Of a stretch of 64,000 nt of DNA, positions 45,960-61,980 are shown piece by piece. The notes below the pieces were generated by a model that saw only the letters and a list, made by a program, of their open reading frames with translations, was not told where the DNA came from and did not search any database. Numbering within the stretch: the first letter of the stretch is position 1; every line of letters begins with the position of its first letter. The stretch is from Ctenosaura bakeri (taxonomy: Eukaryota > Chordata > Lepidosauria > Squamata > Iguanidae): assembly GCA_948474755.1 (NCBI GenBank), contig CAOLHI010000612.1, positions 124,001 through 188,000 of the forward strand, in the 5' to 3' direction. A program made the position numbers and the translations under genes.

Positions 45960-46760
45960 TGTTTTGAGTACACAGTCTCATTGTTTTGGAATAAAGAGCA
46001 AACTGAATGGAATTTATTACAGCTTTTGTTTTGGATTGCGACGTTAAAATTATAAATGACTTAGGACACTCTGAAGATATACCTAAATAGTTTATGGATT
46101 TGTTTGCTGAATCTAAACAAATTAAAGCATGTATCGAGAAAAAGTTTGATGAGATTATAGAACAACTGTTTGAAGTTTCACAAAAGCTGATGACTGTTTA
46201 TATAAAGACAAGGAGTTTAAAATGCAACAGACGGTTGATGTGATATGCTCACAGCTTGAGGGCAAAGAAGATGCAACACAAGCTTTGCAAGACCTGACCT
46301 GCAACCTAGAAATCACGTTTATAAAAATTGAGACAAACGTGCAGCGAGGCAGGGAGAGAGTCAACACAGCTGATTTTGGAAAAATAAAGAATGCAAGTGA
46401 TGTCAAAACCTAGTTTACAATGACGACACTGGTAACTTCAACTGTGAATTGATTTTATTTTGGAGAATGTATGACAACCTGTCTGTGAATTTACTAGAAG
46501 CTTGTTTGGACAAGAGGAGAACAACAATATATTGATGGATTTATTAATGGATTCCCCAGGAAAAATGTTCCTTTCACCTGGGTTCAATCTGAAGAATTGG
46601 TATCTAAATATAAAGAGAAAAGAAATAAACTACGCATAATTGCCTTGATAAGGATCTTATCAATATTCAAACATAAGTCAGTTCATGGAAAAACAGAAAG
46701 AACTAAAGGAAGAAGGTGTTTGATGAAGAAAATGATTTATGATTAATCAAGCAGGTTTAT
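45960..46760 (+). mobile_element. Possible L1-type LINE remnant (coiled-coil-like reading frames)
   Basis: The plus strand shows broken frames rich in Lys, Glu, Leu and Gln, for example 46,222-46,413 (Leu-Glu-Gly-Lys-Glu-Asp...Asn-Val-Gln-Arg-Gly-Arg-Glu-Arg). They resemble the coiled-coil part of L1 ORF1 in character rather than in detail. No conserved motif clinches it. A DNA stretch of moderate GC at 45,280-45,480 could be its 5' UTR. Confidence 0.3.
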
Positions 46761-47159
46761 GATTATAAGTTAAAGGAAACTTATGAAGGGATTGAAGATA
46801 TTTGATGATTTATTTCTTCTCTTTTCCGTCTCTCTATTAATTTTAAATTTGATATTTCTATTATCGCAAGAAAGGTGACTGGAAAGTGGAAAATGGTTTT
46901 ACTTTGTTGCTTTTAGTACTTATTATACAGTGATTGTTTATTTTAAGAATTATTAATTTCAACATAGACTAAGGATTAGGTATTAATGATTAAAATTCCT
47001 AAGAAATATTTTTTTTAAAAAAAAAGGTAGCTGATTAGCAAGCTAGAATTGTAATTAACAACCTATTTAGAATTATTAATTACTAGCATATACACTCATC
47101 ATTGCCTAGGATTTTATTTTCTCATAGGCAATACTTGTTCAAAAGATTTGAGATCCTGT

Positions 47160-47486
47160 GCCTCTAATTCCCCAAACTGTCTTGTCTAGTACCTGTAACT
47201 TTTCCCCATATTCCCCCATCCAACTTGTATTCAGAGTTATTAACACACAGAGGTTGGGTTCCTGAGGGAATACACTGCCTTCCTCCTTGACGCTAGGCCT
47301 CATTTCCACAGCAACTAGCTTATTCAAGACACAGTTGACTGAGGCACAAGAGCTCTCTGGCTGAGAATTTTAAAGGCCCCTCCCTAAACTGCAAATCCCA
47401 GGATCCCCCCGAGTCTTCTTAGGCAGCCAATCATTTGAGGTCTTCGCCTGACACAGATAAGCAAACTTTGACTTTTATATATTAGA
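47160..47486 (-). mobile_element. Helitron-like element, copy 2, minus orientation, truncated
   Basis: On the minus strand it begins TCTAATATATAAAAGTCAAAG at 47,486 and shares long blocks with 24,402-25,290: GATTGGCTG, GGAGGGGCCTTTAAAATTC, TGTATTCCCTCAGGAACC, GGGAATATGGGGAAAAG and TACAGGTACT. Homology stops near 47,160 before the 3' hairpin, which is missing. Confidence 0.6.
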
Positions 47487-48009
47487 TTAATCAATTTTGT
47501 AAGTTTAGATTTACTATGAAAATAAATAATAGGCAACAAATACTAACTCTGATTTTACATTAATGGTTAATTGTTACTGCTGCATTACTATTCACTGTTG
47601 GTAGCAGGGACAGGAACTCATTTTTATTTCTGTGTAGTTATGTTTTAGTGTATTTTAATATTCATTAGTTTTATTGGCTTTCAAATTTTTTTCTTTTTTA
47701 ATATTGTATTGTTCTGTAGTTTAGCTTTATAGGTTTTGTTTTTTGTAGTATTATTGTCTGGGTTTTTTTGTTCTTTGTTTCTTTTTATTCGAAATTAATA
47801 TTTATGAATAAATAGAAGAGCAGGACTGAGCTGTAAGACAAGGGAATGTCAGAACACTCCAGAACTTCTAAAAGAAGAGGAAGAAATTCAACTTCTTTGC
47901 TAAGGTCAGAAGAGACCAAGGTTTTCAACTGCTTCCTTATAACGTATTTAGAAAGCTCATATTCTCTATCTGAGATGAGAAGTAGTAATTCCCCTAAAAA
48001 GTCACTTCA

Positions 48010-48135
48010 CAGAACAAAATCATGGAGTTTTCTTGGCAAGATTAGTTTAGAAGGGGTTAGCTCTTGCCTTCCTGGGATGGTAAAAGAGTGTGACTTGCCT
48101 AACATCATCCACTGGGGTTTTACGGTCAAGCAACA
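48010..48135 (-). mobile_element. tRNA-derived SINE fragment, minus orientation
   Basis: The reverse complement reads AACCCCAGTGGATGATGTTAGGC, GTCACACTCTTTTACCATCC and CTTGCCAAGAAAACTCCATG. It closely matches the plus-orientation copy 310 bp away. Confidence 0.7.
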
Positions 48136-48446
48136 GACAGCTTATGGGTGCCCCAAGATAATTGTTTTCTCAGCATTCCTGTATTAAAATGCTGTAATTT
48201 TTTTTAAAATAACAATACCTCTTCTTCTAAAGTACAGGTGAGCAACCACAGTGGATGTGGAAGATAGTCTTTGGCCACTGGTGCCTTCCTGGAGTCCACA
48301 TGCACCGTCAAAAAGGGAGAGGACAAACCAGAAGGGGCTGTAAGGTCCCTTCCATGTCTGAAAAATTGGATGCATGTTTGGTGTTCAACACTGCCAGGGA
48401 CCAGTTCATCTAATAAAAAGATGGCTAGCAGTTGCTGGATGAAAGC

Positions 48447-48662
48447 CAGTCTGGTGCTGTGGTCTGAGCACTGGACTATGACTTTGGAGACCAGGGTTCA
48501 AATCCCCACTTGACTGTGAAACCCCAGTGGATGACCTTGGGCATGTCACACTTTTTCACCATCACAGGAAAGCAAGAGCAAACCCCTTCTAAACTAATCT
48601 TGCCAAGAAAACTCCATGCTGTAGGGTTGCATAAACTGGAAATGACTTGAAGGCTCACAACA
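48447..48662 (+). mobile_element. tRNA-derived SINE, plus orientation
   Basis: A full-length-looking copy: the head has GGTGCTGTGGTCTGAGC (box-A-like) and CAGGGTTCAAATCCC (box B), then GTGGATGACCTTGGGC and TCTTGCCAAGAAAACTCC, ending GGAAATGACTTGAAGGC with an ACAACAATA tail. Confidence 0.8.
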
Positions 48663-51599
48663 ATACCACAGTTCCTGGAAGCAGTTCTAGAAGCAGGAGT
48701 TCACAATTTTTCCCGGGGGAAGGGATGATGGTGTGGGGGCTCTCAGAGAATATGCAGTCCCATGGCCACACTTTGCCCACTCATTCTAAGGAGAACTAGG
48801 AAGGCAGACTGCAGCCCCGCCCCCGGAAAAAAAAAGGTACTGCCATTTGAAAAACAACTCAGGAAGGGAAAAACGCTCTTATTTGTGATTTCAAATTATT
48901 TCAGGCTGCTACTACCAAGAAGGAGGAGGATCATCTTTACAGGTCAATACTGCTGTTGGCAGCTCTTACGCTATGTAGCTGGTATGTGTTTATGTGCGCT
49001 TAATGACTATCAGAGCAATCAATACAAAGAAAGTCTCCTGGACATCAAGGAGAGTCTGAGAATTCCCATTTTCTCCCATTTCTGTTCCTGTCCACTCTTT
49101 TTCTCAAATGAAACCCAACCAGTTCAATTAGATCCTCATCCTTCACGAAAAAGGCAACACACTTCTGCATGAAAGTAAGCTGTGAAACCACTGCATCTCT
49201 ATCGCTCAATTGTCGAAGCATGCTAGGTGCTGCACAAAAACAAAATTAAAATAAAAAATCAATAATAAATTAAAACAGCCAAATTAATTTAAATCAAATC
49301 ATTGTCTGTTATCAAAAAAGGCCTCTTCTGAAATTAAAAATGAATGGTGGGAGGGAATATGATAACAATGCCCTCCACATCCCCAGAGGGACTTTGGGAA
49401 AGAAAAAAAGAAACACCTTAATCCCCCCCAACTCCAAAACAACCTAGAGACCCAAAGCTAGTGTCACAGAAAGCTGGAAGATTTCTAACTCAATCTGGAA
49501 AAATATTTCAACAACCTGATGAACTTCTTTTTGGGAGAAGTTTGAGAAGCTTATTTAGAAGGGCATGATAATGTATGACGGCAAGAAAAGGGAATAGGAA
49601 GGTGACATCAATCTAATCTCTACTGGCATGACTCCTGGTTCTGGGTTCCAATGACTACAGTTTTCACCCATCTTTACTTAATCAAGATGGTCTATTGTGT
49701 CTCTGGGAAGGTTTTCAATGTGGGATGTAATATATTCAATCAGCTCGGAAAATTTAAGACAAGCATGCTGCCTCAACGCAATGGCTTCTGCCATAATTTT
49801 GGAAGAGTAAACTGTAGTATGGCTGGTTCTCTTGCCAGCCAACATACTTCAGACTTGAACATGAGTGTCATATTTTTATGGCTTTAAAACCACTATGACT
49901 TTTTTCCAAAGAAACATTTAAGAGCCAGCCATACAAGCCTGGAAATTTTAGGAAGAGCTAATAATGCCAACTGGTGAACAGAAACATCTGCCTTATCATG
50001 TTCAGTTTACAGCTTTCTTTATCAACTGATATGGAACAAGCCTTTCCCTCTCAATGGTTTGAATATCCTTCAGAAAGATGGAGTTTGGAGAAGGATGTTG
50101 AAAAAGAAAAGATGCTCCTTTCTATTGTACACTGTATAGTTTTTTCATACACAAAGAGGTATGAGGCACTGATGATGCTTTTCACCAGAACTGTTGCATA
50201 AAATGAATTGGGGCTCAAAGATGAGGGATCCAGGTTGACTAGATTATATGTACACAACAGATGAAAATAGGATTCAGAGAGGAAGTAGGCTGGGCCTTTA
50301 TCCTGGTACTGAAGTATTTTGCTGTTCTCAATATCCTTCATTCTTCATCAAAAAGCTCATCTGCTGCTTCTATGGTGACTGGATGCTGAACAGATAGATG
50401 AACTATTAACAGGAATTTTCTATTATTCTGTAGCTACTATCAGAACGGACAAGCCTCCCATGGCAGCAGATGTTGCTGTCTCCATGGTAACAGTAGCAGA
50501 AGTACCAAGTATTGCAAGAGACTGAAATCCTGACACACTTAGCTGGCCTGAGGAAGTGGGTACTGTAAGCAGCTTTGAGGCTTTGTTGGGATATAAATAA
50601 AGATGATGCTGATGATGATACCAGGCAAAACCAACTATTTCAGGGGATCAAGAGGACTAAGGATTCACTGTTAGGGAAACACTCCAACTTGAGAAAGAAC
50701 TATGGTCTCAACAAGGTCTTCATCATCAACTCTTGGTTTTATCTTTCCTCTTTTTCTTTACAGGCTCCTTAACACCTTCTGAGTGCAGGTAATGGATTCA
50801 AGCTGATCTTTTATCCCTTTATGATAAATCAATCCCTAGTTGGATGGTGGTCAGGGCAGACCACTTGGCTGTTGGGACTGAAGCCAATGGTACCAACTGA
50901 ATATGTTACTGAGGAGTTTGAAGTCAATACAGTTGGTGTCATAAATAAAAAAGGTTTGTCAGCAAGAATGGGAGGTTCCCAGATGGTCACCTTAAAATAC
51001 TGACATTCCAAAATTTCGGACAGAGATACAGTTTTAAATATAGGAAATGAACAGGTGTAAAAAGGTTGCTTGCCACTTTGTCAGAAAATTGAAGACAGGT
51101 CTCCTATGAATGAATCTGAAGTCTCAAACATGTGAAGACTTTGTCTTGTAAAAACCCTTATAGATCAGGTTATACAGAAAAAGGAAGAAACAGCAATGGT
51201 AGAACAAAACGTACAAAGTTGTGTGAGGGAGAAAAACTCAGCTCTCAGTCCTAACAATCACATGTTGAGAGAAAATTCCTAGGCTGCAGCTTACGTGGGA
51301 GAAAAAAAGAGGAGAATAGCTTTAGTGCACTGATCATAAACACTGGGAGAATAAGAGCAGGGTTCTTGACAGAAGCTACTCAGGTCTAGAAAGTTCCAAC
51401 CAGGCTCTGTGCAGGTTGAATATCCATGTGTGTGATTCATGGAGAATATGAAGAAGAAAAAAATAATCAGTGAATGTTGAAAGGATCACATAGGCCTAGA
51501 TGGGCCTCTCTGAGAACAGAAAAAAACAAAAACAGTACTATACGTTCATACTTGTGATAGGACACTGCCTTGCCAATTAATTATGGCAACAATCATTTA

Positions 51600-51767
<168 letters not shown>

Positions 51768-51978
51768 CTACAAAGGAATAATTTGAGATTACCAAATTAC
51801 ATATGTTCCTAATTGTACTTCCTAAAAAATGTGATTTCTTGAAGACTTAACATCAAGACCATCCTCAATAAAGAACTAGCTTAATATTTTATTACACACA
51901 TATTTTACAACAAAACAAGAGCAAAAATATTTTAAGTTATGTTCTAATGTAAAATACAAAAATTTTGTTCTAACTTAC
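51768..51978 (-). other. PUM2 intron between exons F and E
   Basis: About 211-217 bp, depending on which of two tandem donors is used. Confidence 0.9.
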
Positions 51979-52113
51979 AATTACCTGCTGGTCAGGTGAG
52001 ATGGATTCTAATGCTTTCTGAATGACACGACAACCATACATCTGCAGAGCTAACGGGAGAACATGTCCACGAATACGTGTTGCAAGTGCTAACTTCTGGT
52101 CGATGCTTCCAAA
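51979..52113 (-). CDS. PUM2: PUM2 exon F: repeat 3, with tandem donors
   Basis: Acceptor TCTCATAG|TTTGG. The exon encodes Phe-Gly-Ser-Ile-Asp-Gln-Lys, the repeat-3 Cys-Arg-Val-Ile-Gln motif and ends Ser-Pro-Asp-Gln-Gln. Two donors lie 6 bp apart: CAG|GTAATT (exon end 51,985, 43 codons) and CAGGTAATT|GTAAGT (exon end 51,979, 45 codons, adding Val-Ile). The second is the better donor consensus. Both keep the frame with exon E. Confidence 0.95.
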
Positions 52114-55502
<3,389 letters not shown>

Positions 55503-55770
55503 CTAGAGCCATGCTGGTCTCGGGAAAACTCAACTATGTGTCCAACCAGGTCTCTCAGCTGAAGATTAGGGAAGCGATTGTTTCTGAAATCCTCCAGCAA
55601 CCTGCTACGTCCAGAAGGCATAATGTCAGATCTACTATAACGGAGACGTGAGGGAGGAAACAACTGGCTGCTGGAACTAAAGAGACTGGAGGTACTTGCT
55701 GCACTGCGATACTTTGCTTCTGCTCCAGGTGCTGCAGAGATATAGCGACCACTACCATTGGTCAGTCCTC
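55503..55770 (-). CDS. PUM2: PUM2 exon H: linker and start of the Pumilio domain
   Basis: Acceptor TTCATTCTAG|GAGGACTG; it opens with two bases that finish a Gly codon carried over from the previous exon (phase 1). 268 nt. The Ser-rich linker ([17 protein letters not shown]) leads into [10 protein letters not shown], the start of the RNA-binding domain. It ends at His-Gly-Ser and two bases of Arg; donor AG|GTAAGC. Confidence 0.96.
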
Positions 55771-57649
55771 CTAGAATGAAGCAGCTCTGTTAGTTAGTAG
55801 TCTTAAAATACACATTTGTTAAATTGTATTCAGCTCTGGATTATATCAGAAATAGGAAAGACTAGAATAATGAGTATCTTTTCACATTTCCTTTTTTTTA
55901 AATTAATTACTGGTCAAGTAGTTAATTATGGCTGAAAAGAACAAGCCTTCCCCCCACCCCCTCAAACAGATGGTCAGAAAGCAGAAAACTTAAGACAAGT
56001 TCAACATCAGACAAGAACCTTGCAACCAACTTCTGGATACTATTAACCTTTGAACAAAAGGAAACTTAACTTTTTAGAGTGGGCAATTATGCACAAAATA
56101 CTCATCACAGGATTTAAACAACGGTCAACTGATCCTTCTAGCTTCTTTTATGTTATGGGATGCTACTATGATATAAAAACAGATTCACAATTGCCGCTAC
56201 TTCAATCATACATAAGTCTAAGGGACAATGTAATAGTTTAGCAGACCAGCCTCGTTATCTGCTATACTTTGGCAGAAAAAAATAAACTCTTCTAATGTTT
56301 TTGTTACAAAATTGCAATAGAAGTTTATTTTATATCTTTGAAGACTTACTCCAGTCATACCCTGCTCTGATTTGCTTTCTACCACCACTCTGACAATAAC
56401 CATGAATTGCTATTTTCTCTCTACCTACGAACACATTGCAACATTTGACACCTGTAAATAAAATTGAAGGATTTCCAAACATGACACCCTCAGCCACTTT
56501 CATTCAGTCAGCACTCCACACACACTAATTTGATGGATACGATGCAGATACCTGAACAAGTTTACAGATAATGAAAGAATGACCTGCAACAAACATCTAT
56601 CAATTTCATTAGCTGCCAATCCAGAGTTCACTGTGTTGAATGTGAAAGCATGCAAAGTCTCGTTTTAATTTCAGCTATAATGCTGTGTCATTTTTAACAA
56701 CTATAAAAAAGGCATTTTTCTCTATGGGGAAAATTTAATTAGTAGTCTTAATTAACTAATCATATTAATTATACAGAATTCTAACACAGATTAATTTAGA
56801 CTATTGTTTATAAATAGTAATAAAGTATTTCAAAACAATGCATGGTTAGTTCCAAAGATTCCTTTGAAACTATTTCCAGAGGACAGGGGAAGACAACCCC
56901 CCCCACACAAACATAGAAAAGCACATTTAGAGAAGACAAGGAATATCACCCACTATCAAATAAATGAGTATGAATGTAGTTCTCTTTGTACCAGGATTCT
57001 GTTTTATTCTGGTTAAGTCTCCTCTTATACTCCTGTGGCTCACTCCATACTGTTCTGAAAAATCCCATACCCAAAACTTCTGAAACAGCTTCTAAGGGGT
57101 GCAGGACAGATGCGGGAGGAAAGGAATGGTTGATCAGTTGCAGAAGTAGCAGACAGGCTCCAAGAAGCATCTGGTTATGTCCCTGTAGCCAGACCCAGAA
57201 TAATTACATCCGTGCTGGGGTTCTTTGGTGGTCTCAGCACGGCTGTTATCATTTCATGTATGGCTAGAGGGACAGTCAGATACTTCTCCAATCTTGTCCA
57301 CTTCCCCCAAACCACAGTATAGTAAACGCATACAGTAAATCTGAGGTGGGGGCCTTAGGTACTGCAAAGGGAAGAAGGATGGAAATAGCAACCTTCACAG
57401 TGCCCAGAAAGAAAAGGGAAAGGGAAACTTGTGCATGTGGGTGTCATTAACAGAAAGCAGCCACAACACTGCTGGTGAAATCTGACATCTGCACTCCTAC
57501 TTCCCCCTCCCTGAAAAGCCTCCCCTGGTGTCAAAGGGCCCTAATAAATGGTATTGGCTGACAAGCAATGGGGCAGTGGTGGAAGTCCCTACAGGAATTT
57601 CCACAAGAGCCTTCCTTAGGAAGTTTGCCTCCACCTGATTTTAGCCTAC

Positions 57650-58212
57650 ATTAGTAGAAATATAGTTTCCAAACTGAGGGAAGTAATAGTCCCACCATAT
57701 TCTGTGCTGGTCAGACCTCATCTGGAGTACTGCATTCAGTTTTGGGTGCCTCACTTTAAGAAGGATATAGACAAGCTGAAGTGGGTTCAGAGAAGGGCAA
57801 CAAGGATGATAAAAGGTACAGAGAACAAAATATATGAAAAAGATTGAAGGAGCTGAGCATGTTCAGCCTGGTGAAGAGAAAACTGTGGTGTGATGTGACT
57901 GCACTCCTGATATACTTCAACAGCTGTCAGAGAAGAGGCTGCAGTAGCCTCACAGGGCAGGACCAGATCTAATGGTCTGAGGTTAACAGGAGGGTGGATT
58001 GTAGTTGGACATTACAAGAAATGTCTTCACAATAAGGGTGGTTTGGCAATAAAACCAATTGCCTGGAGAGCTGGTGGGAGGTCACGTCCTGTGGATGTCA
58101 TCAAAAAGAGGCTGGAGAGCTACCTGCTGGTGATGCTTTAGGTGGAGATCTTTCACTGAGCAGTGGGTTGGACTTGATGGCCCATGAGGTCCCTTCCAAC
58201 TCTATGATTTCT
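57650..58212 (+). mobile_element. CR1 LINE 3' end, plus orientation
   Basis: A frame from about 57,709 encodes the end of the CR1 reverse transcriptase (Val-Arg-Pro-His-Leu-Glu-Tyr-Cys; Gln-Phe-Trp; Asp-Lys-Leu-Lys-Trp-Val-Gln-Arg-Arg-Ala-Thr). The 3' UTR ends GGACTTGATGGCCCATGAGG, TCCCTTCCAACTCTATGATT, the standard CR1 terminus. 5'-truncated. Confidence 0.85.
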
Positions 58213-60833
58213 AACACACATACCCACTTCCCCAGCCCTCAGTTCCATGGCACACCATTCAACTGACCCTAAGTCTTTTTGGTAGAGTTGTGGTGGCTTC
58301 TGAGGAAAGAAGGAATAAGGAAATTAGCTTCCTCCAGTCCTTAATGCATCTACTTCATATACCAATACTTCCAGACTTTACACACTTGAAATCTCAAGTG
58401 ACTGTGGTGACCCAGTTGAACTTCCCAAGCTGTTCCCAGGATTTCGGATATTAGTACATGTGAATCAGCAAGGAATGTTTGTTGTCTCATGCAATATAGC
58501 CTACTGAAGGGAAAAGATAAATATTCTTCCTAGATTTAAAACAATTTTAGGGCATCAAAGTAAGTGAATTAGTCGAACAGTGACACACAGCATAAATATG
58601 CACAAAATCATTCCTGTTTACAGCCAAAAACTGCCATAAAGTTTAAGAAACTGAAGCTGCTACTTCAGTTTTGAGATAGGGTAGCTGTTACTGAGTGGCT
58701 AGAAAGTACTCCTGCCTTGAACAGGGGGCTTCAAAATCTCTGTTGAATCTGTCCCCTCTGTGCCACATCCCCCACTTTTGCATCTGCTCACCCAACTCAC
58801 TGGAGCAGCCATTTGAAAAGTTCTGCCATAACAGATGGAAAAAGGTCATGGTAAACCTACATTCTTTGAGCAAAACCCCAGTTGTGAATTCCTAGACCCT
58901 CCCTGATGGATTTTCAAACCACCCAACTCTCCAGGTATTATTTTTATAGATTGTCTAGATTATCTAGATTACAGGAGAAAATATACGTATGACATAGTAA
59001 AAAAAAACCTCATTAACTCTGGATCTCCTCAGTATTTATTGAAAGGAAAGACACAGAAGACAGATATAGCCTGATGTATCAGACAATAGTGAAGATTTTT
59101 TTCTACCCTCTTTTCTGAAGGAACAGCCCCAACTTTGGTTCTGGCGATAAGCCTGAAATCTGGAGAACAATCTGCAGTGATATTAATACAGACGTTGGAA
59201 AATTATCCAGGAATACAGATACTAGACTGAACGGAGTAACATTCTGAAGGCCACAAGGTGGCAGCAAAATTTGCTTAATAATTAGGATAAACCACTATTT
59301 ACCACTTTATTTCTACCACATGAAATCTAAAATCTATTAGTGATCTGCACACAAGAATTATTATTTTCAACTTGAATGATGACTGTCAGAATTTAGATCC
59401 CCATAACTTCATAGTGTAATTAGCACACACAATCAAGGCATAATATTTAGGAACACCTTGCACACATTTTTGTTAAAAAAAACCAACAGCCTGTGAGGCT
59501 AAGCAGTTACATTTCCAATCAGTTTCAATTCATTTACTACATATAAATGGTGCATAACCAGATTGGCATCAAATATGTGATTCTTGAGGGAATGAACACA
59601 TCTTATTAATTTTATTTGGAAAATTGTCCCTGGAAACAATTTTTCTTTAAATATTTGGCAGCTAGACACTAAATGGACATAAATTTGCTTTCACTGCTAC
59701 AGAAAACCCTGTTCCAATCTTTTTATAAAGCATAACTTAAAATAATCAGCAGAAATATTTACCTCCACCTTCCTAAGAAATTAATCTATGACACGTGTCT
59801 GTATCAGGGACATCATTTCTACGAAAGACACTTGTTCAGCTTTGTGGAAGGAAAGGTCAGTCATGGCAACACAATGGCAGGTGTAATTCTAACAGAGGTG
59901 GTAACAGGCTATCTATCAAAATGAATATGGGAGCAAGTAAGGTATATCAGCAGCAAGCAAGAGCAAAAATTGGAAAAAGCAACAAACAACAGCTTCTGTC
60001 TTCATGTTCTCTCTTCAATAGGGAAGAAACAAGAAGGAAAAGACTGAGAAATCACATTTTTTGTGATATTAGCACAGATGACAGGGTTTTCTTTCCAGTG
60101 TTATTTTTTCATCTGGCAACGGTTTAAAAAATAGTGGAACAAATGAAAGCTCTGATACATAATTTTTGAAAGGTGCTTGGGAAAGTGAAACTTAATACTG
60201 ATGGTGGTTAGAAATATTTCCCAAAATCAGTAAAATTTAGTATACAGAATGACAACAGCCAATATTTTTTTTAAGATTAAAGAATCAGCCATAAAACTTT
60301 AATATCTATCTCCGATCTGTTTTGGGAGGTAGGAGAGGGAAATGTTAGAAACTGTGCAGAAAAAGCAAGTGAAAATAACTTCTTCCACTTCTTCCTACCC
60401 ACCAGAGTATCCTAGGTAGAATGCTAAACAGGGAGTCCTCCTGCTAGAGTATGAATCTAGCCTAGACTACAGAAGCTACTTAATAAAAGGAAATTCATTC
60501 ATGGGGATACCAGGAGTAAAAGCCTTTTTTCCCCCAGAGAACACCTGTTGCTAATTTATTCAATTAACTACTTTCAAACACAGTGTGCTCCACAAACTGT
60601 GGAAGCCTTTTTAAAAAAATCCTATATCCTCAAAAGTGTTGATGTCAGACACAGAATAAAATTTCCTTCTAAAAGGTCTCTACATTCATAATAAGTGTCT
60701 TTCTGCATTTGTAGTCTCCCTAGTCTGTTGTCTAGGGGACAAACTATTAATCACTTTAAACAATTACACTGGGAGATAATTGCATCATTTCTAATTAGCC
60801 ACACTTTGAAATTAATAATATAATTATAAAAAT

Positions 60834-60897
60834 GTGATCTAATCTAAATCTAAAATCTAAATCTAAAAATTCTAAATTCTGATCTAAAAATCTAATC
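60834..60897. repeat. Degenerate (ATCTAA)n repeat
   Basis: ATCTAA/ATCTAAA units with variation; the SPIN-like element inserted at its end. Confidence 0.8.
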
Positions 60898-61687
60898 CAG
60901 TGGCTCTCAACCTTCCTAATGCCACGACCCTTTAATACAGTTCCTCATGTTGTGGTGACCCCCAACCATAAAATTATTTATTATTTACAATGCCTCCCCC
61001 CCCCGGCAAAGGCCGCCTCGCCGGCCAGAAACAAGGGGGGGGGGTGAGCAGGGAGGGAAAGAGGAGCCGCACGTCTTCCCCAGGAAAAAACTCCGAGAAC
61101 CCCCCCCCCGGCTCTGCTTCTGCTTCGCTCTCATTTCCGCTGGGGGGGGCAGTGTGGGAAAAGTTTCCAGAGTGTCGACCCTGGCTTGCGGGGGGGGGGG
61201 GGAAATCCCAGCACCTTTGTCTTTTGCGCCAGGTGCAGCTTGCCCTCCCAGAAAAGCGCCGCCTTGCGGCCCCCCGGCCCTTCCGCAGCGCCCCCTCCGT
61301 GGCGAGTGGGGCAGGGGCTGTGGCGAGGAGGGGGCCTGCCCCCCTTGCTGCCGCCCCCCCAAGGTGGACCGTCAGACAGGAGGTTCTCCCGGTAGCGGAG
61401 AAGGGGAGCAATTTCAATCCCTTCTGAACAGGAGGCAGGAGGACGCGAGCGCATGGCTCGCGCTTGCGCACCACCACTCCTGCTGTGGCGACACTGTGGC
61501 CGCATGCACTCCTGCCAAAGGGGGCAGGAGGACGCGAGCGCGTGGCTCGTGCTTGTGCACCACCACCGAGGAGAGAATGGAGCCTAAGACCATCGGAAAT
61601 ATATATTTTCTGATGGTCTTAGGCGACCCCTGTGAAAGGGTCATTCGACCTCCAAAGGGGTTGTGACTCACAGGTTGAGAACCGCTG
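60898..61687 (-). mobile_element. SPIN-like hAT transposon, non-autonomous, copy 2
   Basis: The ends are CAGTGGCTCTCAACC and GGTTGAGAACCGCTG. The 8-bp flanks are identical (atctaatc at 60,890-60,897 and 61,688-61,695). In reverse it follows copy 1 through the terminal blocks and the GC-rich interior (GCTCTGCTTCTGCTTCGCTC; TGCCCTCCCAGAAAAGCGC; two AGGAGGACGCGAGCGC units). At 790 bp it lacks the nested foldback and inverted duplication of copy 1, so it shows the simpler ancestral form. The overlapping frames of 124-170 codons on both strands are compositional. Confidence 0.85.
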
Positions 61688-61911
61688 ATCTAATCAAGCA
61701 TAACAGAGTGTATACTGGTTGCTGCTACTAACGCCCAGGTAAAGCATGTTTCATTTTTAGACCTTTTACAATTTAGTTTTAAAGTTTAAGCACATATAAC
61801 TGTGAAGGCATGCTGAACTTCGTTTCAATCAATGCATGATTACTTAACAAATGCTAGAGAAGCTGCTGAGATCAGGTTGTCCAGCATTCAGGATATTGGT
61901 GTTCTATATAC

Positions 61912-61980
61912 AGTTGGCCCTCCATATTTGCTAGACTTGGGAACACAGGACCTCCTCATAAGTAGAAAAATTGCAAATAT
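61912..61980 (+). mobile_element. Possible Tigger/pogo-like fragment
   Basis: CAGTTGGCCCTCCATATTTG follows TATA, then a segment with GGACCTCCTCATAAG. It resembles the terminal sequence of Tigger/MER2 elements. Only one end is visible. Confidence 0.3.

Noticed and set aside
48762..49172. 136-codon plus-strand reading frame in a PUM2 intron
   Set aside because: No recognisable domain, mixed composition, no supporting splice or promoter signals; most likely chance.
56350..56389. A 40-nt candidate PUM2 microexon on the minus strand with AG acceptor (TATTGTCAG) and GTAAGT donor
   Set aside because: Exon H begins in phase 1 and the preceding PUM exon is expected to supply the first base of a Gly codon. 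Inserting 40 nt would be read into an early TAG and would shift the frame, and the polypyrimidine tract is poor. It could only be a poison exon, for which there is no evidence here.
58688..58873. Possible upstream PUM2 exon on the minus strand
   Set aside because: The translation lacks the Ser/Gly/Gln-rich character expected of the PUM2 N-terminal half and has no suitable splice sites.
60974..61666. Reading frames of 124-170 codons inside SPIN-like copy 2
   Set aside because: Same reasons as copy 1: compositional, overlapping and without domains.
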